64,000 nucleotides of DNA from Gimesia aquarii (GTDB lineage: Bacteria > Planctomycetota > Planctomycetia > Planctomycetales > Planctomycetaceae). The position numbers and the translations under genes are program-made. Each line of letters begins with the position of its first letter. Within the stretch, counting starts at the first letter, position 1. Positions 33,916 to 41,544 of the stretch are shown piece after piece. Location of the stretch: contig NZ_CP037920.1 in NCBI RefSeq assembly GCF_007748195.1, forward strand, positions 2,853,501-2,917,500, written 5' to 3'. The notes beneath the pieces were generated by a model. The model ran no database searches and was not told the origin of the DNA. It worked only from the letters and a program-made list of their open reading frames with translations.

Positions 33916-34154
33916 AGCTCCAGCGGAACGGCGCGATAAATCTTTTCATCCGATCAGTCTGGATTCAAGTGAATGACTGAGACTGGACTATCTGCAAATA
34001 ATTCCTCCTTAACGTTCTTCGCTTTTCCAAGCATGATTGCTTTGTGTCATTGACTGTAGTCTAATGAGCATATAGTAAGGCTGAAATGTCTTCTTCGCTT
34101 AAGATGAATCATTTTATTCCAGTAGGCATACTGTATTATAAAGGCACATTTATT

Positions 34155-35495
34155 ATGAAATATCTCGTGGCTATTATGCTCTGCTTTTTCTTCTTTCCAC
34201 TTCTGACAAAAGCAGAGGAGAGAGCAGTTAAACCGAATATTGTGCTCATTATGGCAGACGATTTGGGGTATGGAGATTTAAGTTGTTACGGCAGTGTCAA
34301 TTGTCAAACTCCTAATATTGATCGTCTGGCAGCCGAAGGTATGCGATTTACAGATTTTCATTCGAGTGGAACTGTTTGCAGTCCTACGCGTGCTGGTCTC
34401 TTAACGGGCCGTTATCAGCAACGGGCTGGTATTGATGGAGTGGTGTATGCGGATCCTAATAAAAATCGACATCATGGACTGCAAAAAAATGAAGTCACTT
34501 TGGGGCAATGTTTACAGGCGGCTGGCTATCGAACGGGCATGTTTGGTAAATGGCACTTAGGTTATCAGAGGCAGTATAATCCTACTTTCCGTGGCTTCGA
34601 AAAATTTGTGGGTTATGTGAGCGGAAATGTAGATTACTTTGCGCATCTGGATGGAACGGGTGTCTTTGACTGGTGGCACAATGCGAAATTGAATCGATCT
34701 GAGCAGGGATATGTGACCCACTTGATTACAGATCATGCGGTTGATTTTATCCGTCAACAAAAGGACGAACCATTTTTTATTTATATTGCCCATGAAGCAG
34801 TACATTATCCCTATCAGGGACCAAATGATAAGCCCATACGAAAAGAAGGAGTTGGAGATATCAAATCAGCCAAACGAAAAGACATTACCAATGCCTACCG
34901 AGAAATGAACACAGAAATGGACAGAGGAATTGGTAAGGTAATGTCAGTGCTGGAAGAATTGGATTTGACGGATAATACTTTTGTATTCTTTCTGTCTGAT
35001 AATGGTGCAAATAACAAAGGATCTAATGGAAAATTACGCGGGTTCAAAGGTAGTGTGTGGGAAGGGGGGCATCGTGTTCCCGGGATTGCTTTTTGGCCTG
35101 ACCATATCCCAGCGGGAAGTGTTTGTGACGAAACTGTGATTAGTATTGATCTGATGCCTACAATATTAGAGTTGGCACAAACGACTGTCCCCGCTTCTCA
35201 TCAATTAGACGGTGTAAGTCTGGTAAATTTATTGACCAAACAGCAACGATTAGAGCCACGAAAAATATTTTGGGACTACCGTGAACGTTATGCAGTCAGA
35301 CAAGGGGAATGGAAGCTTGTGTTGAATCAGAACCGTCAAACACCTGTCGAATTGTTCGACCTTCAAACAGATCTCTCTGAAACAAAAAATCTGGCGAAAC
35401 AGTATCCTGAGCGAGTACAACAAATGAAGAAGGCACTTAATCTCTGGAAAAAAGAGATGGATCAAACGGCTACATCACAACCTGAAAAAATATAA
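34155..35495 (+). CDS. Secreted sulfatase (type I, formylglycine-dependent)
   Basis: About 446 residues from the ATG at 34155, where a signal peptide begins; a longer start at 34086 would bury it. The metal-binding NIVLIMADDLGYGDLS (about 28-43) and the formylglycine motif C75-S-P-T-R-A-G-L-L-T-G-R are intact, so Cys75 needs conversion to formylglycine by an FGE outside this window. FGKWHLG and HEAVHYPYQG are further family blocks, and LSDNGAN holds another metal ligand. The likely substrate is a sulfated glycan. The gap of about 240 bp after DUF1501 suggests its own promoter, and the ceramidase-like gene follows 33 bp later. Confidence 0.93.
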   Translation: MKYLVAIMLCFFFFPLLTKAEERAVKPNIVLIMADDLGYGDLSCYGSVNCQTPNIDRLAAEGMRFTDFHSSGTVCSPTRAGLLTGRYQQRAGIDGVVYADPNKNRHHGLQKNEVTLGQCLQAAGYRTGMFGKWHLGYQRQYNPTFRGFEKFVGYVSGNVDYFAHLDGTGVFDWWHNAKLNRSEQGYVTHLITDHAVDFIRQQKDEPFFIYIAHEAVHYPYQGPNDKPIRKEGVGDIKSAKRKDITNAYREMNTEMDRGIGKVMSVLEELDLTDNTFVFFLSDNGANNKGSNGKLRGFKGSVWEGGHRVPGIAFWPDHIPAGSVCDETVISIDLMPTILELAQTTVPASHQLDGVSLVNLLTKQQRLEPRKIFWDYRERYAVRQGEWKLVLNQNRQTPVELFDLQTDLSETKNLAKQYPERVQQMKKALNLWKKEMDQTATSQPEKI

Positions 35496-35528
35496 AATGC
35501 GAAGAGTTCACAATTAGGAGACTGCTTA

Positions 35529-36944
35529 ATGTTTCGACTAATGATACTGCTGATTTTCTTATTACCTTTGAACTTGAATGCAGCAGAGAATACTGGGAAT
35601 TCACTTCGGGCAGGATCTGCAAAAGTAAATATTAATCCTCGGAACTTTCCGGTTTCTATGACTGGAAGTTTTCAAGATCGCCAGGCAAAATCGGCTCATG
35701 ATCCCCTGCATGCACGTGCTCTGGTGTTGAGAAATAGGCAAACCAGTATTGCGTTTGTAGTGTGTGATATTTGTTTGATTTCACGTGATATTTTCGATGC
35801 TGCCAAAAAAGAAGCATCGTTGAAAACAGGTATTCCGACCAGTCACATGCTGACATCTGCAACACATACACATACTGCGCCCACTTCAGTACCACTAGCA
35901 CAATGTAATCCAAATCCGGAATATGTACAATTTCTAACCGAAAGTATTGCTCGAGCAATTATCGACGCCCATGCGCGACTTGCACCTGCTAAAATCGCTT
36001 GGACTTCGGCTCAAGAACCTGGAGAAGTGAATAACCGTCGTTGGTATGTGAGAGCGGAGGGACTTCAACCTAATCCGTTTGGAAAAAAAACTGACAAGGT
36101 GCGGACGAACCCTCCCAGGGGAAGTGACCTGTTGATTAAACCAGCAGGCCCAATCGATCCTGAGATTGCAATCCTCTCGGTACAACATGCAGATGGGCGT
36201 CCACTGGCACTTTTAGCCAATTATTCATTACATTATGTAGGCGGTATTCCTCCTAATCAACTTTCGGCAGATTACTTTGGTGAGTTTGCAAGACAGATAA
36301 AAAAACGACTCGGTGGAGATGATACGTTTATTGGAATTATGTCCAATGGGACCAGTGGTGATATCAATAACTATAATTTTAAAGAACCACAGCCTCGAGT
36401 GCCTGCATTTGAGCGGGTAATTGCGGTTGCATCGATCATTGCCGACCGTGCATATCAGGCTGTCAAAGGTCTCACGTATCGCAGCGATGTTTCATTACAG
36501 ATGCAGGAGCGAACAATTGACCTGGCAATCCGAAAACCGACTCGAGAGGAAGTGACATATGCCAGCAAACTTCTATCTAAAGCGGAAGATCCCCAAAGGC
36601 TAACTACAAATGAAGTCTATGCCCAGGAGACAATTCGTATAGATCGAGGTCCTGATAATGTGAATATCAAACTTCAGGTTTTGCGAATTGGTGAGGTGGG
36701 GATTGTGGCAATTCCCTGCGAAGTATTTGTAGAAATTGGTCTGGAGATCAAACAGAAGAGTTCGCTTAAGCCAACCTTTATTATTGGTCTGGCCAATGGT
36801 TATAACGGATATTTGCCTACACCAGAGCAGCATGTTTTACAGGGTTATGAAACCTGGCGTTCTGGCTGGAGTTATCTGGAAACAGATGCTTCGAAAAAAA
36901 TTGAGAAACAGACTATGATGATGCTTAACCAAATCACTGATTAA
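35529..36944 (+). CDS. Neutral/alkaline ceramidase-like secreted hydrolase
   Basis: A 471-residue protein with a clear signal peptide (MFRLMILLIFLLPLNLNAAE). The first part fits the catalytic domain of neutral ceramidases: AGSAKVNINP, SATHTHTAP with zinc-binding His residues, a LANYSLHYVGG block and a SNGTSGDIN block containing the nucleophilic Ser. The C-terminal Ig-like domain of true ceramidases is missing, as in many bacterial relatives, so the substrate may not be ceramide. It sits 33 bp after the sulfatase, with AGGAG before its ATG, and belongs to the same transcript. Confidence 0.85.
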   Translation: MFRLMILLIFLLPLNLNAAENTGNSLRAGSAKVNINPRNFPVSMTGSFQDRQAKSAHDPLHARALVLRNRQTSIAFVVCDICLISRDIFDAAKKEASLKTGIPTSHMLTSATHTHTAPTSVPLAQCNPNPEYVQFLTESIARAIIDAHARLAPAKIAWTSAQEPGEVNNRRWYVRAEGLQPNPFGKKTDKVRTNPPRGSDLLIKPAGPIDPEIAILSVQHADGRPLALLANYSLHYVGGIPPNQLSADYFGEFARQIKKRLGGDDTFIGIMSNGTSGDINNYNFKEPQPRVPAFERVIAVASIIADRAYQAVKGLTYRSDVSLQMQERTIDLAIRKPTREEVTYASKLLSKAEDPQRLTTNEVYAQETIRIDRGPDNVNIKLQVLRIGEVGIVAIPCEVFVEIGLEIKQKSSLKPTFIIGLANGYNGYLPTPEQHVLQGYETWRSGWSYLETDASKKIEKQTMMMLNQITD

Positions 36945-37013
36945 AGCTACATCATATTTTAAGCGTTGACGCATCATTAATTATCGATAAGACGACTTTA
37001 AGGAAATATAAAA

Positions 37014-37787
37014 ATGAGAATACCTTTAATGGTTGCCTGGTTCGTAAGTTTTTGTTTCTGTCAAATTGGTTGCGCTGCTAATCCCAATCAATTGACAAAA
37101 CAGGAGCAACAGCAAGGTTTTAAGTTGATATTTGATGGAATGAATTTGAATGGGTGGAAGCACAGCGGTAATTGGAAAGTGGAAGAAGGAGTGATTACTC
37201 GCGCTGGAAAAGGAGGGAGCCTTGTCTATCAAGCTATGCCAGTACCTGATGATTTTGAATTGAAGTTTGAGTGGAAAGTGGCTGATGGTAGTAATAGCGG
37301 TGTCTATTATCGTCCCGGGCAATATGAGTATCAGATCCTTGATAATGCGAAGCATCCAGATGGTAAAAATCCACGTACTAGTGCCGCCTCTATTTATTTT
37401 TGTATGCCGCCTTCCCATGACGCCACAAGACCGGTAGGGCAGTGGAACAAAGGGCGGATTAAGTGTAAAGGAACTGTTATTCAACATTGGTTGAATGGTG
37501 AGAAAGTCATCGACTTGGATTACACTGATCCTCGTTACGCATGGCAGGTCGAGCTCCTGGCGAATCGAGGAGGAAACCTTGCTGATCGGGGAGCAAACTT
37601 ATCTCTGCAAGATCATGGTGACCCGGTTTGGTATCGAGGAGTCAAAATGAGGGCGATTCCGAAAGATGAAAAATTAGATCGATCTTCAATTAAACCAGCT
37701 AAAGTTTCAGATACAGCAATGGCAGCAGAGCAACGTAAATTGCAGCGTATCATGGAAAACCGCGTAAGACAAAAACAGAAAAAGTGA
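37014..37787 (+). CDS. DUF1080 (3-keto-disaccharide hydrolase) family protein
   Basis: A 257-residue exported protein with a signal peptide and possible lipidation at IGCAAN. The domain begins GFKLIFDGMNLNGWKHSG, followed by SNSGVYYRPGQYEYQILD, WNKGRIKCKGTVIQHWLNGEKV and the closing GVKMRAI, all typical. This jelly-roll family includes glycoside hydrolases that act on 3-keto-disaccharides and carbohydrate-binding members. An extended basic, Lys/Arg-rich tail (MENRVRQKQKK) is not part of the domain. It lies in the degradative cluster between the ceramidase-like gene and nucleoside hydrolase. Confidence 0.9.
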   Translation: MRIPLMVAWFVSFCFCQIGCAANPNQLTKQEQQQGFKLIFDGMNLNGWKHSGNWKVEEGVITRAGKGGSLVYQAMPVPDDFELKFEWKVADGSNSGVYYRPGQYEYQILDNAKHPDGKNPRTSAASIYFCMPPSHDATRPVGQWNKGRIKCKGTVIQHWLNGEKVIDLDYTDPRYAWQVELLANRGGNLADRGANLSLQDHGDPVWYRGVKMRAIPKDEKLDRSSIKPAKVSDTAMAAEQRKLQRIMENRVRQKQKK

Positions 37788-37867
37788 GTGCCTACTTGTA
37801 GTCTTCACATAATGATCTTTGACATTCTAAGCCTTATGATAGAGCTCTCTAAGAGAAAAGAACCGCT

Positions 37868-38899
37868 ATGACATTGATGAAGAATTTAATGCTTGTAAGT
37901 TTTTATATTCTGATGACGGCAAAATTTGTTAATTCTGCCGAGCCTGTCCGCGTTATTTTCGATACAGATATTTCAGGTGATGTGGATGATGTTCTTGCAT
38001 TAGCAATGATTCATACTCTGGCAGATCGAAGAGAGTGCGAGTTGTTGGCAGTGACGATTTCAAAGATTAATCCTCTGACGGGGCCATTTACCGATGCTGT
38101 AAATACTTTTTATGGGAGGAATGAGATTCCGATTGGTGTTACACTTCAAGCTCAACATCGTCAAAGCAAATATTTAAATTTGATTCATAAGAGAGATAAC
38201 AATCAGCTGCGTTATCCACATAATGTCAAATCTAACAAGGATCTTCCTAATGCTGTTAAATTGCTGAGGAAGACACTCGCCTTGGAAAAAAATCAATCGG
38301 TGGTGATTATTCAGGTAGGATTAGCAGCAAATCTGGCTGATCTTATAGAATCCAAACCAGATGAATTCAGTCCACTCACCGGTGTGGAATTGATCCGTAG
38401 TAAAGTACGGCTGGTCTCAGTAATGGCGGGGGCGTTTGAGTCCATTAACGGCAACGAACGCTATCTTGAAGCAAATGTTCGTAATGGGATTCACTCGATG
38501 CAACGATTTGCAAAATTATGGCCTGAAGAGGTCCCTGTTATTTGGAGTGGCTTTGAAATTGGTGTAGCTGCCCCTTATCCACGGGAGAGTATCGCGAGAG
38601 ATTTTAACTATATGAAACATCACATCGTCCGTGAAGCCTATTTATTACATAGTGGTCCTGAACATGATCGGCCCTGTTGGGATTTGACGAGTGTTCTTTA
38701 TGCGATTCGTCCGCAAGAGAACTACTTTAACCTATCAAAATCCGGGCGAGTAACTGTTTCAGATGATGGATTTACAAAATTTCGATCAGAAAGGGGGGGC
38801 CGTGATCGTTTCTTGAAAATGAACATGGTTCAGGCGATACGAGTCCGAGAAGTATTGCGTGATTTAGTAAGTCAACCACCTTTGCGACAAAAGCCATAA
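37868..38899 (+). CDS. Nucleoside hydrolase (inosine-uridine-preferring family), exported
   Basis: A 343-residue protein with an N-terminal hydrophobic signal and then IFDTDISGDVDDVLALAM, the calcium- and ribose-binding DxDxxxDD motif that defines this family. The rest keeps the family order, although the C-terminal His/Asn region (HSGPEHDRPCWDLTSVLYAI) is the planctomycete form where the last Asp of the site is in CWDLTSVLYA. It would split a nucleoside or related N-glycoside into base and sugar in the periplasm. Whether the signal is cleaved is uncertain. It is the last gene of the co-directional cluster that starts near 29.3 kb. Confidence 0.88.
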   Translation: MTLMKNLMLVSFYILMTAKFVNSAEPVRVIFDTDISGDVDDVLALAMIHTLADRRECELLAVTISKINPLTGPFTDAVNTFYGRNEIPIGVTLQAQHRQSKYLNLIHKRDNNQLRYPHNVKSNKDLPNAVKLLRKTLALEKNQSVVIIQVGLAANLADLIESKPDEFSPLTGVELIRSKVRLVSVMAGAFESINGNERYLEANVRNGIHSMQRFAKLWPEEVPVIWSGFEIGVAAPYPRESIARDFNYMKHHIVREAYLLHSGPEHDRPCWDLTSVLYAIRPQENYFNLSKSGRVTVSDDGFTKFRSERGGRDRFLKMNMVQAIRVREVLRDLVSQPPLRQKP

Positions 38900-39024
38900 C
38901 TTAGTGTTGGCAGTTATCTAGATTCCATACTCAGTAAACGGAGTCCTGATTATCTGTTTTAAGTAACAAACTATGACGTAGTAAATCAAACTAAAGCATG
39001 TTTAATGATTAGAATCGAGAGGCG

Positions 39025-39621
39025 TTATTCACTAACACTCTTGGCGACTTCGTCTAAAAGAACGTCTATTGAGTGACACATCTCTTTTTTCAAAGCGTGT
39101 AAACTATTTTGTACGACAACCAATCCATCAATTCGATTTTTTGTTTTTTTATCATTTGTGGATGAGTTGCTTGTGAGTTCTAGTTCATCGATTTTACTTT
39201 GATGCTTTTCAACTTCAGAGTCTGGCATAGAGTTCATTAATTTACTCACTAGCATTTCTGTATCGATTGGTTTTACAAAGAGATCTCTAAAACCAAGTGC
39301 AAGTGCTTCTCGTGTTAAGCCTTTCATCTTAGGGGATGATGTACCATGTTCTCTTGTAACAGTCAGGTAAAAATGTAGCGGTGGGCTAACTCCTTCATCA
39401 TCAAACCGCTCTATTTTTGAAGCTTCTTTATAGAGGTCGATTGCATTCATCGAAGGTAGAAAAAGGCTGGTAATTACTGTGTCGATTGAAAAATCTGAGT
39501 TCAGTATAGCGAGCGCTTCTTCCCCGCTTTCAGCGGTCAATGTACCGAAACCATGGTAAGACAATTTCTGATTCAAACTTTGACGTATGAATCCAATTTC
39601 GTCGACAATCAGTATTTTCAT
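39025..39621 (-). CDS. Pseudo-receiver domain protein
   Basis: A 198-residue protein from the ATG at 39619-39621 (GGTGAG just upstream; a longer frame to 39657 lacks this). The N-terminal 120 residues fit a CheY-like receiver: KILIVDEIGF, then ESGEEALAIL, VITSLFLPSMNA and FVKPID with the conserved Lys117. The phospho-acceptor position is Ser52 instead of Asp, and the acid pair is VDE, so ordinary phosphorylation is not possible. The C-terminal part is a charged, probably helical region without a recognised output domain (KTKNRIDGLVVV). It is divergent from the FixJ-like regulator across 870 bp. It may bind a partner as a stand-alone sensor or adaptor. Confidence 0.8.
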   Translation of the reverse strand: MKILIVDEIGFIRQSLNQKLSYHGFGTLTAESGEEALAILNSDFSIDTVITSLFLPSMNAIDLYKEASKIERFDDEGVSPPLHFYLTVTREHGTSSPKMKGLTREALALGFRDLFVKPIDTEMLVSKLMNSMPDSEVEKHQSKIDELELTSNSSTNDKKTKNRIDGLVVVQNSLHALKKEMCHSIDVLLDEVAKSVSE

Positions 39622-39720
39622 AATCTCACCCTGTCGTGAATCTAAAAGCATGCGCATCTTGCTATTTGATTTGGGGTCTTACACATATTCTTCTATCGCC
39701 TTCTGATATCAAAATAAAAA

Positions 39721-39737
39721 TAGGGGATATTACCCAA
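39721..39737 (-). promoter_or_regulatory. Candidate regulator site, TAGGG/CCCAA palindrome (site A)
   Basis: TAGGGGATATTACCCAA has the same arms and spacing as the sequence at 41386-41402 (read on the other strand). It lies 100 bp before the start of the pseudo-receiver gene. Two sites of this type in one signalling cluster suggest a binding site of the FixJ-like regulator, as an inference. Confidence 0.45.
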
Positions 39738-40381
39738 TTTAGGGTGGAGTATTTACCTCAATATTGAATAGTATGGTATATTTGGGTATTACAGGTGGAG
39801 TTAGATGCTATGGTTTTATAGTGGTTGAAACCGAATCGTATTAGTCGTGATTAGCTTTACATTTTCTTACGATTGCTAAAAAACATTTTTAGTAGTTTGT
39901 TTGGTTTAAATTATGTGATTATATAAAGCATCACTTTATTGAAATTTTTTGAAATATGGCATATTCGCTTACATATTTTTGAAAAATAAAATAAGTGCAC
40001 TGATCAATCATTCTATGAATCACTTCTCATAGTATTTTGAAAAAATCAGCGATCTCATTTATTGGATGCTGCTGTGCATCATAGTATCTGTATTATTCCC
40101 CTTCGCAGATACTGAAACGTACCAGAAAACGGTGTTATATTTTTCTTGATGAAGTGCTTAACAAGCGATTTCACTAAGAATTTTCTGGTCAAAGTAACAT
40201 CAAATACCCTCTCTCAATCATACTTAGTTCATCTTAGAATCTTACAAAATAGAGTGACTGATATAATTGATTGTTGAAACCAAAGACAACGTCAAAGTTT
40301 TTAATTTTCGTTGGCTCCCCTCAAAATGGCTCAGTTGCTACAACCAAGTAGAATTAATTTGCGACACAAAGTTTTCAATTT

Positions 40382-40406
40382 TTTTATAGAGATATTATCT
40401 ATAAAA
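40382..40406 (+). promoter_or_regulatory. Inverted repeat ahead of FixJ-like regulator
   Basis: TTTTATAGA (40382-40390) and TCTATAAAA (40398-40406) are perfect 9-bp inverted repeats around 7 nt. The region is AT-rich, so a chance origin is possible. It lies about 85 bp before the regulator start and could be an operator. Confidence 0.4.
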
Positions 40407-40490
40407 TAAAGAGTATTCTGAATTTTCGAATTGTGTGTATGTGAACTAACACTAATACTCTGTGCAAAATAACATTTTATTGAGGTCCGA

Positions 40491-41132
40491 ATGAACGATT
40501 TTGTTGTTTATGTAATTGATGATGATCCAGATGTCCTGGATTCTATTGCATTTCTACTAAACACTTCAGGTTATCAAGTCAAAACTTTTGACAGTGTTCG
40601 TTCATTTTTGGAATCGAAAGAAGTCGTGTTTACAGGTTGTATCCTAATCGACCTGATTATGCCTGAAATTTCTGGTATTGAAGCAATGGAGCTATTTAAA
40701 AAGCAAAACATTCATTTTCCTTTAATTATGATGAGTGCATATGGTGATATTGAAAAAGCGGTTTCCGCAGTAAAACAGGGAGCCTGCGATTATCTTGAAA
40801 AACCTTTCGAGAAAGAAAAATGTATCAAAGCCATTGAATACGCTAAATCACTTTTGAATACTGATGAAGACGATTCGGAAAATAATGGTAGAGTTCACCT
40901 GCATTTGTATAATGGTTTAACTCGCAGAGAGAAGCAGGTATTTCATTTAATTGCTGAGGGTCATTCTGGTAAGCAAATTGCAAGCTCTATGTCGATCAGC
41001 TACCGGACTATGGAAAAGCATAAAGCGAATGTGTTAAACAAATTAGGGATTTCAAGTGCCACTGATATTGTACATATCTTGTACAAGATTAAAGACCTGC
41101 CGGGGTATTCGAAAACTGATAATGATTCATAG
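40491..41132 (+). CDS. FixJ-like two-component response regulator (REC-LuxR HTH)
   Basis: A 213-residue protein. The receiver (residues 1-120) has acid pair VIDDDPDVLDS, phospho-acceptor Asp in CILIDLIMPEISG, conserved Ser/Thr in MMSAYGDIEKAV and Lys in YLEKPF. The GDIExAVxAxKxGAxDxxEKPF block is typical of the FixJ/TtrR/NodW group. The LuxR-type HTH is at the C-terminus (LTRREKQVFHLIAEGHSGKQIASSMSIS, about 143-170; then YRTMEKHKANVLNKLG). The ATG follows TGAGGT. The natural partner is the FixL-like kinase at 43341. What signal or genes it controls is unknown. Confidence 0.93.
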   Translation: MNDFVVYVIDDDPDVLDSIAFLLNTSGYQVKTFDSVRSFLESKEVVFTGCILIDLIMPEISGIEAMELFKKQNIHFPLIMMSAYGDIEKAVSAVKQGACDYLEKPFEKEKCIKAIEYAKSLLNTDEDDSENNGRVHLHLYNGLTRREKQVFHLIAEGHSGKQIASSMSISYRTMEKHKANVLNKLGISSATDIVHILYKIKDLPGYSKTDNDS

Positions 41133-41544
41133 TTAGTGTAATCCTTAGAATCAGGTTTATAGTATTTCTGTGTTTGCACATCAAAATTTTAAAAAAACTA
41201 GCCCTCGTATTCACACTTCAAGAGTCCCCTCAAATTCAATTCAACGATGAATAGCCTGTCTGTTTTTACACAGACTACTTGATTTCTTCTTAAACTATTT
41301 CAAGCTAAAGCTTAAGGGCACATTGCGCGAAGCAATTTCGAACTCATCGTCTATCCACACCGTGAGTGATTACCCTCCATGTTTTTTGGGGAGATTTCCC
41401 TATGTTATAAACACGTTTAGAAAGTCGATAATTCTGCTGGCTACATGGCCAAGTGTTGATCTTGTAACGTGAACGATGTGCTTAATAGGGAGGACTGAGA
41501 GAAAGTGTAATAAAGAAGATTCCTGTAGATTAAAAGGGCCTCAC
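41133..41544. other. 410-bp intergenic region with second palindrome
   Basis: Apart from the TTGGGGAGATTTCCCTA palindrome at 41386-41402 I see no feature. An in-frame ATG at 41476 could start the hybrid kinase, but no ribosome site precedes it, so the true start is probably 41545. Confidence 0.45.
41386..41402 (+). promoter_or_regulatory. Candidate regulator site, TAGGG/CCCAA palindrome (site B)
   Basis: Read on the minus strand it is TAGGGAAATCTCCCCAA, matching site A in both arms and in spacing (11 of 17 positions). It lies about 145 bp before the hybrid kinase start. It is probably the same regulator's site. Confidence 0.45.

Larger units (their letters stand above)
39622..40490. other. 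870-bp AT-rich regulatory region
   Basis: No gene is visible here. It contains the palindrome TAGGGGATATTACCCAA at 39721-39737, a related partial site soon after (AGGGTGGAGTATTTACCT), and a 9-bp inverted repeat at 40382-40406. The middle third is very AT-rich (about 39840-40030). It probably controls both flanking signalling genes. No small RNA is proposed because I see no clear promoter and terminator pair. Confidence 0.5.

Noticed and set aside
40310-40360. Possible sigma-54 promoter (TGGCTC...TTGCT)
   Set aside because: The distance between GG and GC elements is wrong for the -24/-12 pattern.
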